Below, piece after piece: positions 34,727-43,349 of a DNA stretch of 64,000 bases (the stretch's first letter is position 1; each line of letters starts with the position of its first letter). This DNA is from Blautia sp. Marseille-P3201T (GTDB lineage: Bacteria > Bacillota > Clostridia > Lachnospirales > Lachnospiraceae). Location: NCBI RefSeq assembly GCF_900120295.1, contig NZ_LT635470.1:620001-684000 (forward strand). Direction: 5' to 3'. Under the pieces are notes generated by a model. It saw nothing but the letters and a program-made list of their open reading frames with translations. It did no database searches and was not told the DNA's origin. The translations under genes and the position numbers were made by a program.

Positions 34727-35463
34727 TGTTTATACCGGATGAAGGGTATTATTTTGGATTAGGCGCTTTTGAAACCATTGCTGTTGAAAATGGTTTTCCT
34801 CAATTTTTACCCCAGCATTATAAGAGGCTTCTTTCAGCGCTGAAATTTTTAAATCTAAGTGTTGATTTTTCTGAGATAGAAAAAAAAGTAAACGTGACCC
34901 TTTCTCAAAAAGAAATGCAAAAAGGAAGAAAAGTATTAAAAATTACAGTTTCTGAAGAAAATATTTTCGTAACCACACGATTAAATACTTATCAAAAAGA
35001 AGATTATGAAAAAGGATTTTCCACTGCCATTTCCAATGTAAGAAGAAATGAAACCTCTCCTTTTACTTATCATAAAACTTTAAATTATGGGGATTGTATT
35101 ATGGAAAAACGGCATGCAAAAGAAATGGGCATTCAGGAACCTGTCTTCCTGAATACAAAAGGAGAAATTGCAGAAGGCGCTACTACCAATATCTTTTTTA
35201 TAAAAGATAATCAGATAATAGCCCCTCCTCTATCTTGTGGAATGCTCCCCGGTATTATACGGGAATACCTTTATTCGACCTATCCTATAAAGGAACAAAT
35301 CATTCTGCCTGAAGATATGGGAGAATTTGATGAAATGTTTCTCACCAACTCTCTTCTGGGCATTATGCCTGTTTGTAAGCTTGGAAGTTATACTTTTCCC
35401 AGTATGAACACCGGAAGAAAATTGTTACAGGAGTTATATAATTCCCAGCGCAGCCTTTGCTAA
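34726..35463 (+). CDS. pabC: Aminodeoxychorismate lyase (class IV aminotransferase fold)
   Basis: 245 residues. Fold-type IV PLP enzyme: YYFGLGAFETIAV, PLP Lys in YHKTLNYGDCIM, and GEIAEGATTNIFFI plus LPGIIREYLY. Releases p-aminobenzoate and pyruvate from aminodeoxychorismate. ATG at 34726 lies in TAATG with GGGAGG upstream. Its last 30 bp overlap the 3' end of the convergent RNase H gene, and no terminator is visible between them. Confidence 0.93.
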   Translation: MFIPDEGYYFGLGAFETIAVENGFPQFLPQHYKRLLSALKFLNLSVDFSEIEKKVNVTLSQKEMQKGRKVLKITVSEENIFVTTRLNTYQKEDYEKGFSTAISNVRRNETSPFTYHKTLNYGDCIMEKRHAKEMGIQEPVFLNTKGEIAEGATTNIFFIKDNQIIAPPLSCGMLPGIIREYLYSTYPIKEQIILPEDMGEFDEMFLTNSLLGIMPVCKLGSYTFPSMNTGRKLLQELYNSQRSLC

Positions 35464-36033
35464 ACGGTCCACTGCCTCGTTTAACTCGACTCCACTGTGG
35501 CCTTTTACTTTATGAAAAACCACCTGCACATTTTGCAGGGTATCATAAAAAGCTTTATAACGAATGGTTCCCGGCTTATTTCGTTTCCATTCTCCCGTTG
35601 CCCAGGACTCAATTCCCTGGTAATCATAATAGAGATGCAGTTTGGAAATGTGGTTTTTTTCACAATATTCCATGACAGCCATTGCGCCCTCCAGCTCCCC
35701 TGCCACATTTCTCATACTGACATCTTCTGTATGGAAAAAAGCTTTGCTCATTTCTTTTCTCTGTCCCTGATAAAGAAGGATGCAGCCATAGGAATATGCC
35801 TTTTGTGCTGCATCAAAACTTCCGTCCACATAGGCAATACAGGCATCTGCATCTGTCTCCGATGGATTATCTTCTTTAGAAGTATTCCCCAAATATGCTT
35901 CCGCTTCTGCTTTTGTGGCAAAGCTTTTAAACTGTGCTCCGGAATAACCGTCAACATTTGCCTTGCATTCAGCCCATGTGGCGAAAATTCCTGTTTTCTT
36001 TCCTTTTTTTACTGCATATACTTTTTTTGCCAT
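35434..36033 (-). CDS. rnhA: Ribonuclease H with viroplasmin (RNHCP) domain
   Basis: 199 residues. N-terminal caulimovirus viroplasmin domain (about 1-48; YAVKKGKKTGIFATWAECKA), a linker, then an RNase HI domain (about 63-199). Catalytic residues: Asp in AYVDGSFD, Glu in GELEGAMAVME, Asp in LYYDYQGIE and Asp in NEAVDRLAK. Degrades the RNA strand of RNA-DNA hybrids; the extra domain increases hybrid binding in related enzymes. Convergent overlap of 30 bp with pabC. Confidence 0.93.
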   Translation of the reverse strand: MAKKVYAVKKGKKTGIFATWAECKANVDGYSGAQFKSFATKAEAEAYLGNTSKEDNPSETDADACIAYVDGSFDAAQKAYSYGCILLYQGQRKEMSKAFFHTEDVSMRNVAGELEGAMAVMEYCEKNHISKLHLYYDYQGIESWATGEWKRNKPGTIRYKAFYDTLQNVQVVFHKVKGHSGVELNEAVDRLAKAALGII

Positions 36034-36050
36034 AAATTCTCCAAATCCTT

Positions 36051-36848
36051 CTAAGGTCTGAAACCTTCAAATATAAAATGATCAAAATATTTTTCTGCCG
36101 CCTTTAACTGCTCCTTACTCTTGATGGTCCAGGCATAAGCAGGACATCGAAAAAGGTTTCTGCATATCCACAGAGAAATCCCTTTTCTTCCTTTCCAGTC
36201 ATAAGCAATAAAATCCGGTTTTGTCAAAAAATTCAACAACAAATGCCGCATAATATAATATTGAGGATGATGCCAGCCTTCTTCTTTCTGATAATTCATA
36301 GAAAGCTGCCCTCTGCAAATCCAAGGTCTGTTTTTCTTATACCACAACAAAACCTGTGGATGAAAAGACTCAATACAGTATTCCCCTTCATAATTCTGCA
36401 AAATTTCATCCGCTTTTTCACAAATTTTACTTCCGTCTTTATATTTTAATTCAACAATCAAAGGTACTTTTCCATCTACCAGCTTTAACACATCCGTGAA
36501 CAGCGGAATTCTTTCCTTTGAAAAAAATACAGGATACTGACAAAGCTCCTCATAAGTACATTCATCCACCTCTTTGTCAATCCCACAATTTCTCCGCAGA
36601 TGGAAGTCATGAGTAACTACTACCTGTCCGTCTTTTGTAAGCTGCACATCCAGTTCAATGCCATATCCTGCTTTTACTGCTCTTTCAAAAGCTGCCATGG
36701 TATTTTCCGGAGCATTGCCTGCATTATAATGCAAACCTCTGTGAGCATAATAAACCTTTTTCACCTGCTTTGGCCTTTGAAACATCCTCGGCATTACAAG
36801 CCCTAAATAAGAAACACCGGTAATTGCTGCTGCTGTTTTCATCTTCAT
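36051..36848 (-). CDS. glpQ: Glycerophosphodiester phosphodiesterase
   Basis: 265 residues. An N-terminal hydrophobic stretch (about 4-20) may anchor it in the membrane. GDPD motifs: YYAHRGLHYNAGNAPENTM (HR and NxPENT), IELDVQLTKDGQVVVTHD (E-x-D and HD). Hydrolyses glycerophosphodiesters to glycerol-3-phosphate and an alcohol. The C-terminus is conserved (AYAWTIKSKEQ, equivalent to W-T-V). Follows the MFS gene with 3 bases between them, so the two are an operon. Confidence 0.9.
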   Translation of the reverse strand: MKMKTAAAITGVSYLGLVMPRMFQRPKQVKKVYYAHRGLHYNAGNAPENTMAAFERAVKAGYGIELDVQLTKDGQVVVTHDFHLRRNCGIDKEVDECTYEELCQYPVFFSKERIPLFTDVLKLVDGKVPLIVELKYKDGSKICEKADEILQNYEGEYCIESFHPQVLLWYKKNRPWICRGQLSMNYQKEEGWHHPQYYIMRHLLLNFLTKPDFIAYDWKGRKGISLWICRNLFRCPAYAWTIKSKEQLKAAEKYFDHFIFEGFRP

Positions 36849-36851
36849 ACC

Positions 36852-38138
36852 TTAATCCTCCACATCAAAATGTTCCCATACCTTTTTCTTTCCCTGTGGC
36901 TTACTGTCACCATACTTCACCATGCACATGGTAATCATTGCCAAAACTGTAAAAATACAGGCATAGGGGAATAATATACGATAAGAAATATGCTGCATTA
37001 AAAATCCGGAAAAAATCGGTGTAAAAATCTGTGCTGCCATAGAAAAAGTATAATATACTCCTGTATATTTTCCTACATCTCCTAAAGAACAAATTTCCAC
37101 TACCATAGGCAGAGAATTTACACTGATAGACGCCCAGCCAATACCGATTAACACAAATCCAATATTAATCGCCGGATGATATACCGGAAAAAATGCAGCT
37201 GACAGATAACTGATAAGTAAAAGTACCAATCCTCCCTGAATACACTTTTTTCTACCGAACTTTTCAGAAATAATCCCAATTGGAATATAGCTGCAAATTG
37301 CCGCAACTGTAGCAACCATTAAACAATCTGCAAATCCGCCGCCTTCCAGTCCCCATACCTTTACGGCATATCTGGAAAAGGCTGTGGTAACTGCATTATA
37401 TGCTGCAAACCAGAAGAAAATAGAAAGTAAAATCATATAAAGACTCTTCTTCACCGGTTTCGGCAGTTCTTTTGTATTTTCAGCTATTGTTTCTCCTGCA
37501 AGCTCCTCTTCCTGGATTTCCTCCTTTTCAATTTCAGCTGCAATTTTCTTTTCCTTCACAGTAAGAACCAGTAGGATTACAGCGGCTGCCATAAGAAATG
37601 CAACTCCTGCAAAAACTGCAGTATAATCCGGTCTTTTTCCTCCCTTTACTAAAAACCGAATAAGAAGGAGTGTATAGACGCCACCAACAGCGCCCATTAA
37701 ATTAATAACTGCATTTGCCTTACTTCGCAATGGCTTCGGTGTTAAATCCGGCATAAGCGCCACTGCGGGAGAACGGTAAAATCCCATAGCTACAAGTAAA
37801 ACCGCCAGACATGCCACGAACATGATAAAATTCTGATTTTTATCTGCAAAAGGCAGCAGCATTAAAAATAAAACCGCAACTCCTGTCCCTGCAATTATAA
37901 AAGGCGTTCTTTTACCAAGCCGAGTATTTGCCTTATCTGACAAAGTTCCAAAGAATGGAAGCAGAAAAACTGCTAAAATATTGTCTGCTGCCATAATGGC
38001 TCCCGTAAAAGTTTCATTTAAATGAAACGTGTTTTGCAAAATTAATGGAATAACATTATCATACATCTGCCAAAATGCACAGATGGACAAAAATGCAAGC
38101 CCAATAAAAAAAGTTCTTCTGTAATTCAGTTTTTCCAT
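36852..38138 (-). CDS. MFS transporter, SLC45/GPH-like
   Basis: 428 residues, 12 hydrophobic segments and a charged cytoplasmic loop rich in Glu near the middle (EIEKEEIQEEELAGE). Loop 2-3 carries GTLSDKANTRLGKRTPFI, and the equivalent in the second half is EKFGRKKCIQGG. This pattern is like sugar or sugar-phosphate carriers of the GPH/SLC45 type. Start ATG 38138 follows GAGGAGG. Linked to a glycerophosphodiesterase, so a substrate related to glycerol esters is possible but unproven. Confidence 0.88.
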   Translation of the reverse strand: MEKLNYRRTFFIGLAFLSICAFWQMYDNVIPLILQNTFHLNETFTGAIMAADNILAVFLLPFFGTLSDKANTRLGKRTPFIIAGTGVAVLFLMLLPFADKNQNFIMFVACLAVLLVAMGFYRSPAVALMPDLTPKPLRSKANAVINLMGAVGGVYTLLLIRFLVKGGKRPDYTAVFAGVAFLMAAAVILLVLTVKEKKIAAEIEKEEIQEEELAGETIAENTKELPKPVKKSLYMILLSIFFWFAAYNAVTTAFSRYAVKVWGLEGGGFADCLMVATVAAICSYIPIGIISEKFGRKKCIQGGLVLLLISYLSAAFFPVYHPAINIGFVLIGIGWASISVNSLPMVVEICSLGDVGKYTGVYYTFSMAAQIFTPIFSGFLMQHISYRILFPYACIFTVLAMITMCMVKYGDSKPQGKKKVWEHFDVED

Positions 38139-38204
38139 TCTCTTCCTCCTCAAGTCAGGCTCAGCCTGTTTATAAAATCATTTTATCACAAACAGAAATA
38201 ATAC

Positions 38205-38261
38205 TCAAACAAAACAGGAGTCGTTACATGAAACAACTCACGTTTCATATAATGACTCCTG
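38205..38261 (-). terminator. Strong terminator after malic enzyme
   Basis: CAGGAGTCGTTACATGAAAC (38215-38234) pairs with GTTTCATATAATGACTCCTG (38242-38261) over 18 of 20 bp; TTTTGTTTGAG follows on the minus strand. Confidence 0.88.
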
Positions 38262-38286
38262 TCCTATTTTACTGTGAAATTAAAAA

Positions 38287-39459
38287 TTAAATTCTGGCTA
38301 CACCTGTTTTTCTGGCTGCTTCTGCTACTGCTTTTGCTACTGCCGGTGCTACACGTTCATCAAATGGATTTGGAATAATGTAATCCGGATTTAATTTATC
38401 TTCTTCGATTAAGTTTGCAATGGCATAAGCTGCTGCAACTTTCATTTCATCATTAATATCTTTTGCACGAACATCTAATGCTCCACGGAAAATTCCCGGG
38501 AATGCTAAAACGTTATTAATCTGATTCGGGAAATCACTTCTGCCTGTACCTACTACTGCTGCTCCTGCATTTTTTGCTAATTCCGGCATAATTTCAGGAG
38601 TTGGGTTTGCCATTGGGAAAAGAATTGGTTTTTCAGCCATGTTCTTCACCATTTCTTCTGTAACTGTACCAGGTGCGGAAACACCGATAAATACGTCTGC
38701 ACCTTTTAATACTTCTTCTAAAGTACCTTTTTCCATGTTCTTATTACAGATTTCAGCCATTTCCATCTTTTCTGCATTTAAGTTTTCTCTTCCTTTATAG
38801 ATGGCTCCCTGGCGGTCACACATTACTACATTTTTCAGTCCCAGACTTACTAAAAGTTTAATAATTGCAATACCTGCTGCACCTGCTCCGGAAGTAACTA
38901 CCTTGATATCTTCCAGATTTTTTCCTACTAATTTTAAAGCATTGATTAAAGCTGCTGCTGTTACAACTGCTGTTCCGTGCTGGTCATCATGGAAAATCGG
39001 AATATCACAGCATTCTTTTAATTTTCTTTCGATTTCAAAGCATCTTGGAGCAGAAATATCTTCTAAGTTTACTCCGCCAAAGCTTCCTGCTAATAAGCTG
39101 ACTGTTTTTACAATATCATCTACATCTTTAGAGCGTACACATAATGGAAACGCATCTACGTCTGCGAATGTTTTAAATAATGCACATTTTCCTTCCATTA
39201 CCGGCATACCTGCTTCCGGTCCGATATCGCCCAGACCAAGAACAGCAGTTCCATCTGTCACTACAGCTACCATGTTTCCACGGCGTGTATATTTATAAGA
39301 CAAATCTACATCTTCTGAAATTTTCAGACATGGCTCAGCAACTCCCGGTGTATAAGCAACTGCTAATTCTTCCGGTGTCTGGATTTTTGCTCTGCTGATA
39401 ACCTCAATTTTTCCTTTCCAGTCTTCATGCTGTTTTAATGCAAATTCTTTTTTGTCCAT
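38287..39459 (-). CDS. maeA: NAD(P)-dependent malic enzyme
   Basis: 390 residues, the short bacterial form without a phosphotransacetylase tail. AYTPGVAEPC (catalytic Tyr region), FHDDQHGTAVVTAAAL (metal-site Asp), GAGAAGIAI (nucleotide binding) and ANPTPEIMPE near residue 280. Converts malate to pyruvate and CO2 with reduction of NAD(P). The Rossmann strand ends VVMCDRQGAI; the Asp favours NAD. Start ATG 39459 has GGAG at 9 bases. It follows the LDH/MDH-type gene by 18 nt. Confidence 0.93.
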   Translation of the reverse strand: MDKKEFALKQHEDWKGKIEVISRAKIQTPEELAVAYTPGVAEPCLKISEDVDLSYKYTRRGNMVAVVTDGTAVLGLGDIGPEAGMPVMEGKCALFKTFADVDAFPLCVRSKDVDDIVKTVSLLAGSFGGVNLEDISAPRCFEIERKLKECCDIPIFHDDQHGTAVVTAAALINALKLVGKNLEDIKVVTSGAGAAGIAIIKLLVSLGLKNVVMCDRQGAIYKGRENLNAEKMEMAEICNKNMEKGTLEEVLKGADVFIGVSAPGTVTEEMVKNMAEKPILFPMANPTPEIMPELAKNAGAAVVGTGRSDFPNQINNVLAFPGIFRGALDVRAKDINDEMKVAAAYAIANLIEEDKLNPDYIIPNPFDERVAPAVAKAVAEAARKTGVARI

Positions 39460-39477
39460 TGTCATAATCTCCTTTTT

Positions 39478-40425
39478 CTACTGTTCTTTTACCTGTGCCC
39501 AGAAATCTTTTAAAATTGCTACAGATTTATTCATAGCCGCCTGTTCTTCCTCATTCATTGGTATTCTCAGGCATGTTTCAATACCTTCCCAGCCAAGACG
39601 ACATGGCAGAGAAACTGCAACTCCTGCCCATTCACCAAAGCTTTCGTCTAAAACACATGCAGCCGGAAGGATTGCACTGTCATCTTTCATAATCGCCTCT
39701 ACAATGTTAGAAACAGACATTGCAATTCCATAAAATGTGGCACCTTTTAATCCAATAACTTCTGCGCCGCCATTCTTAGTATGTTCTGCAATTTCCTTTT
39801 TGTCAAGTGTCACTCCAACCTGTTTTGCATAATCTTCCAATGGAAAACCGCCTACCATAGCAGAACTCCATACTGCAACCTGACTGTCTCCATGTTCACC
39901 TACAATGTACGCCTGAATGTCTTCTACATTTACATGAAGTTTTGTACTTATATTATAACGAAATCTTGCTGTATCTAAGGAAGTACCTGTACCAATTACA
40001 CGATTTGCAGGAAGTCCTGATGTTTCCTGAACCGCTTTTGTAATAATATCTGCCGGGTTGGAAACAACCAGAAGAAGTGGATTTTCTGCATATTTCATAA
40101 TGTTTTCTGTGATACTGCGAACAATGGATACATTAGTCTTTGCAAGTTCAAGACGAGTCTGTCCCGGTTTTCTTGCAATTCCCGCTGTGATAATAATCAT
40201 CTGTGCATCCTTACATTCTTCATAACCGCCCTGTCTTACCCAGACCTGCTTATGAAAGCTGGTACCATGTGCAATATCAATGGCAGCTCCTTTGGCTCTG
40301 TCTTCATTTACGTCAATTAAAACAATGTCATTTGCCTGTTTTCTCACCATCAATGTATAAGCAATTGCTTCCCCAACATTTCCGGCACCAATAACTACAA
40401 TCTTATCTCTGTGTGTGTTTTTCAT
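39478..40425 (-). CDS. LDH/MDH-family 2-hydroxyacid dehydrogenase (lactate or malate)
   Basis: 315 residues. Rossmann GAGNVGEAIA, NAD-selecting Asp38 (VLIDVN), catalytic VGEHGDSQVAVWS and substrate-binding Arg in NPADIITK context. The mobile specificity loop reads AGIARKPGQTRLEL: the position that is Gln in L-lactate dehydrogenases is Arg85 here, as in malate dehydrogenases. The other determinant, KGATFYGIA, has the Thr of LDHs. Sequence therefore mixes both types. Co-transcription with malic enzyme favours malate, overall similarity favours lactate. ATG 40425 has AGGAG 11 bases upstream. Confidence 0.88.
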   Translation of the reverse strand: MKNTHRDKIVVIGAGNVGEAIAYTLMVRKQANDIVLIDVNEDRAKGAAIDIAHGTSFHKQVWVRQGGYEECKDAQMIIITAGIARKPGQTRLELAKTNVSIVRSITENIMKYAENPLLLVVSNPADIITKAVQETSGLPANRVIGTGTSLDTARFRYNISTKLHVNVEDIQAYIVGEHGDSQVAVWSSAMVGGFPLEDYAKQVGVTLDKKEIAEHTKNGGAEVIGLKGATFYGIAMSVSNIVEAIMKDDSAILPAACVLDESFGEWAGVAVSLPCRLGWEGIETCLRIPMNEEEQAAMNKSVAILKDFWAQVKEQ

Positions 40426-40515
40426 TTTACGTATCACTCCTGTTGTTTTTCGTAGTATAGAAATATCACTTTAAATCAGCAAGGAAATTCGTTAAAAATT
40501 TCACTTTTCCTCTGA

Positions 40516-40544
40516 ATTTTACCACAATCATTATTTCCTGTCAA
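40516..40544 (-). promoter_or_regulatory. Promoter of the dehydrogenase-malic enzyme operon
   Basis: Minus strand TTGACA (40544-40539), 17 bp, TAAAAT (40521-40516). An 80-90 base leader follows, with GAAATTTTTAACGAATTTC able to form a small hairpin. Confidence 0.85.
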
Positions 40545-40566
40545 CGATTTTGTATTAAGAAAAAAA

Positions 40567-40606
40567 CAAAAAAATTACCCCATGAAACCAGAATTTCATG
40601 AGATAA
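40567..40606 (-). terminator. Terminator after recU
   Basis: Minus strand CTCATGAAA (40602-40594) pairs with TTTCATGGG (40586-40578), followed by GTAATTTTTTT. Confidence 0.75.
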
Positions 40607-40608
40607 TT

Positions 40609-41139
40609 TTATCTTTCCTGCAAGTCTCTTTGTATTCCTTCTAAAAACGGAACCAGAATGTTTCCTGTTTTTTTCAAAAACCACCGGGGTTCAAGCTCTG
40701 TGTATTTAAAATGTTTTAAACCACCGTTTCTGCCTCTTTCCCAAAATCTTAGCACCTGAGTAAAAGGCATATAATAAATTTCATCTCTGTGAGAAAAGTA
40801 CAAAATTAAAAATGCAATCCCCTGCTGTTTTTCAAAATCTTTCATAAACTCTACCTGATGGGCATGAATATTCTGCAAAGGGAAATTATCACTATTACAC
40901 TCTTTTGCATCAAAACACACAGGAATTCCCTGCACAGCTCCTATATAATCTACGGTACTTTTCTGATCAAAGTACGCCAATGTAATGTGTCTGCTATGCT
41001 GGTCAATGCGTACCGGCGTAATAGGAGTCGGCACTTTTTGAATAAGCGCCAGCCCCTTTTCCCGATACTGCTCACAGGTTCGATTAATAAATTCCTCCAA
41101 AGTAGAACCACGAAGTCCTCTGGAATTCCAAGTTGCCAT
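40609..41139 (-). CDS. recU: Holliday junction resolvase RecU
   Basis: 176 residues. PD-(D/E)xK nuclease core: Glu in GSTLEEFINRT, Asp in STVDYIGAV, and CFDAKECNSD with the D-x-K triad. HQVEFMKDFEKQQGIAFLIL is also typical. Cleaves Holliday junctions during recombination repair in Firmicutes. The start MATWNSRGLRG matches the family N-terminus. In Bacillus recU is coupled to a PBP gene; here it follows lepB instead. Confidence 0.95.
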   Translation of the reverse strand: MATWNSRGLRGSTLEEFINRTCEQYREKGLALIQKVPTPITPVRIDQHSRHITLAYFDQKSTVDYIGAVQGIPVCFDAKECNSDNFPLQNIHAHQVEFMKDFEKQQGIAFLILYFSHRDEIYYMPFTQVLRFWERGRNGGLKHFKYTELEPRWFLKKTGNILVPFLEGIQRDLQER

Positions 41140-41151
41140 ATTTTCCCTCTC

Positions 41152-41691
41152 CTACTTCAATATTTTAATTCCCGGAAAATACCGCAATATGGCTTTTCCT
41201 ACAATTTTCTCTTTTTCCACATAAGGCTGTTTCCAGAAGCGAGAGTCACCGGAATGATTACGATTGTCACCCAGCATAAAGTAACTGTCCTCCGGCACAA
41301 CATAAGGTCCATAATCTCCAATAGGTGTTTCCGGCGTAAAGCTATCATCTAATGGTGTTTCAGATCCATTGATATAAACCTTTCCTTCCTTAATTTCCAC
41401 CGTTTCCCCAGGTAATCCAATCACTCTTTTCACAAACAGCTGACTTTCATCATCCGGATATTTAAAAACTACAATATCAAAGCGCTCTGGATCACTAAAA
41501 AGATATGCCAAACGGTTTCCAAAAAAACGGTCTCCTGTCATAATGGTTTTTTCCATGGACTCTGATGGTACTCTGGCATTGATCAGCAAAACATTATTAA
41601 TAATCAACACCACCGCTACTACAAAGATAATCATCTTAATGTACTCCCAAAGTTCCTTCCATATAGAGTTTTTTATAACTGGTTTACTCAT
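41152..41691 (-). CDS. lepB: Signal peptidase I
   Basis: 179 residues. One N-terminal membrane segment (about 18-38; IIFVVAVVLIINNVLLI), then catalytic Ser in RVPSESMEKTI and Lys in FVKRVIGLPGETVEI. GDNRNHSGDSR is the family box near the C-terminus. Removes signal peptides of secreted proteins outside the membrane. ATG 41691 (MSKPVIKN) overlaps the pseudouridine synthase gene by 8 nt. Confidence 0.95.
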   Translation of the reverse strand: MSKPVIKNSIWKELWEYIKMIIFVVAVVLIINNVLLINARVPSESMEKTIMTGDRFFGNRLAYLFSDPERFDIVVFKYPDDESQLFVKRVIGLPGETVEIKEGKVYINGSETPLDDSFTPETPIGDYGPYVVPEDSYFMLGDNRNHSGDSRFWKQPYVEKEKIVGKAILRYFPGIKILK

Positions 41692-42697
41692 GTTTCTTAA
41701 CATCTCCCTTATTTTTCTCTGATACAAATTTCAAAAGTCCTTCCCCTTCTAAGGCTCTTCTGAAATTTTCAGGTATATCAGCCGTAATTGTTTTTAAAGA
41801 CAGTTCTTTTAAAATCCCCTCAGTCTTCGGAAAGCTAAGCTTCCATGCATGGAGCAGCTGATATTCCACACCATATTTCTTCCGAAAACTTTCATTCTTT
41901 TCCCTCTCTCCATATTTCCAATCTCCGATTACCGGATGCCCGGTTCCGGACAGATGGCTTCGAATTTGGTGAGAACGCCCTGTTAAAAGCTCCACTTTTA
42001 AGAGCGTATCTCCATTTTGGGAAAGTCCCAAAGGTTCATATTTCGTTTCAATGGGAAGACTGCCTTCCTTCTGTTCCTGAAATACAAATACTTTATTTTT
42101 CTTTTCATCTTTCCAAAGATAACCTTTTATATGAGCCGGTTTCTCTATTTTTCCTTTTACTAATGTTAAATAATATTTATGCAGATTTCTCTCTTTAAAC
42201 CACTGAGACATCTCCTGTAAACCCTGAACTGTTTTTCCTGCCGCCACCAAGCCGCTGGTATTCCTGTCTAAACGATTGCACACACCCGGTCGAAAAGTTC
42301 TTAAATCTTCCTTTGTCAAAAATTTATTTTTTAACAAATATCCTGTCACATATTCTACCAGAGATATATCCTCTTTTTCCGCTTTCTGTGACAGCATTCC
42401 AGCCGGCTTGTTCACAAACAGCACATGACTGTCCTCATATACAATATCTAAATCTGTCTGACTGCTGCTCTTTTCTTCCCCACAGAATTTTTCCAATGTA
42501 TCATCAGATAAAAACAGCTTAATTTCATCATCCGCCTGCAATTTTTCATTTCCTGTGGCTTTTTTTCCGTTCAGCGTAATATTCTTTTTTCGAAGCATTT
42601 TGTAAATAAAGCTTTTGGGCGCTTCTTTCAAATATTTTCCCAGAAATTTATCAAGTCTTTGACCGCTTTCTAATTCTTTTACTACTAATTGTTTCAT
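41684..42697 (-). CDS. RluA-family pseudouridine synthase with S4 domain
   Basis: 337 residues. N-terminal S4 RNA-binding domain (about 12-60; GQRLDKFLGKYLKEAP), catalytic NRLDRNTSGLVAAG with Asp near residue 145, and LLTGRSHQIRSHL. Makes pseudouridine in 23S rRNA, RluC/RluD type. ATG 42697 follows AGGAG by 5 bases, and this site overlaps the stop of the preceding gene. Confidence 0.93.
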   Translation of the reverse strand: MKQLVVKELESGQRLDKFLGKYLKEAPKSFIYKMLRKKNITLNGKKATGNEKLQADDEIKLFLSDDTLEKFCGEEKSSSQTDLDIVYEDSHVLFVNKPAGMLSQKAEKEDISLVEYVTGYLLKNKFLTKEDLRTFRPGVCNRLDRNTSGLVAAGKTVQGLQEMSQWFKERNLHKYYLTLVKGKIEKPAHIKGYLWKDEKKNKVFVFQEQKEGSLPIETKYEPLGLSQNGDTLLKVELLTGRSHQIRSHLSGTGHPVIGDWKYGEREKNESFRKKYGVEYQLLHAWKLSFPKTEGILKELSLKTITADIPENFRRALEGEGLLKFVSEKNKGDVKKHE

Positions 42698-42705
42698 GGT
42701 TTCTC

Positions 42706-43323
42706 CTAAAGGGAAATCGCGCAAATTACCCTCTTTATTTTTTCATTTCTTGTAAGTTCCGGTTCATCGGGATCTGGTTTAAATTTAATATCCTTTTCCA
42801 GTGCTTCCCGATGCTCCCACATAGTTTCCAGGCGTTTGGTGTAATCTCCCAGTTTTCTGAAAATCTTCACACTGACATAAAATCCGTTCTGTCTTAAAAT
42901 ATCCTGTATATGCTTTTCTACAAAAGCAGTATCTGTCTTCTCTCTGCTGGTGTATCCCACTACTGTATTTCCGCAGATTGCAACAGAGTCTAAAAAAGAC
43001 TGCTTTTCATAAGCAGAAACTACAAATTCATAGCCACATACCAGCCCATGTTTATGTTTTTCAATCTCCCGATATTCCTGCTCTTTCATAGGCTTTTGCA
43101 TAAACATCATAATCATACCTACTGCAAATTTACATGCCGGCAGACATGCCACCGCAGCAAAAGCAGTAAATACATTTTCTCTTTTTCCATGTATTGCAAG
43201 TCCTGTTAAGAAAATCAGTATAGGCGGTATAAAAGCAAGCAGCGTATAAATCACACGCCTTTTCTGCTGGTTTTTAATATAGCCAAAATCTCCTTTTTGT
43301 ATTTTTTTCTTTATATCTTTCAT
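42706..43323 (-). CDS. Uncharacterised membrane protein, 205 residues
   Basis: Not recognised. Visible: a basic N-terminus (MKDIKKKIQKGDFGYIKNQQ), two hydrophobic segments (about 24-44 and 50-74) and a soluble C-terminal domain of about 130 residues ending in charged sequence with KPDPDEPELTRNEK. Probably a two-pass membrane protein with its large part inside. It ends in TAG 8 bases before the pseudouridine synthase start, so it is part of that operon. Similar proteins probably exist in Lachnospiraceae but no function can be assigned. Confidence 0.78.
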   Translation of the reverse strand: MKDIKKKIQKGDFGYIKNQQKRRVIYTLLAFIPPILIFLTGLAIHGKRENVFTAFAAVACLPACKFAVGMIMMFMQKPMKEQEYREIEKHKHGLVCGYEFVVSAYEKQSFLDSVAICGNTVVGYTSREKTDTAFVEKHIQDILRQNGFYVSVKIFRKLGDYTKRLETMWEHREALEKDIKFKPDPDEPELTRNEKIKRVICAISL

Positions 43324-43349
43324 TGTTCTCGCTCCTTAGGGATTTCTTT

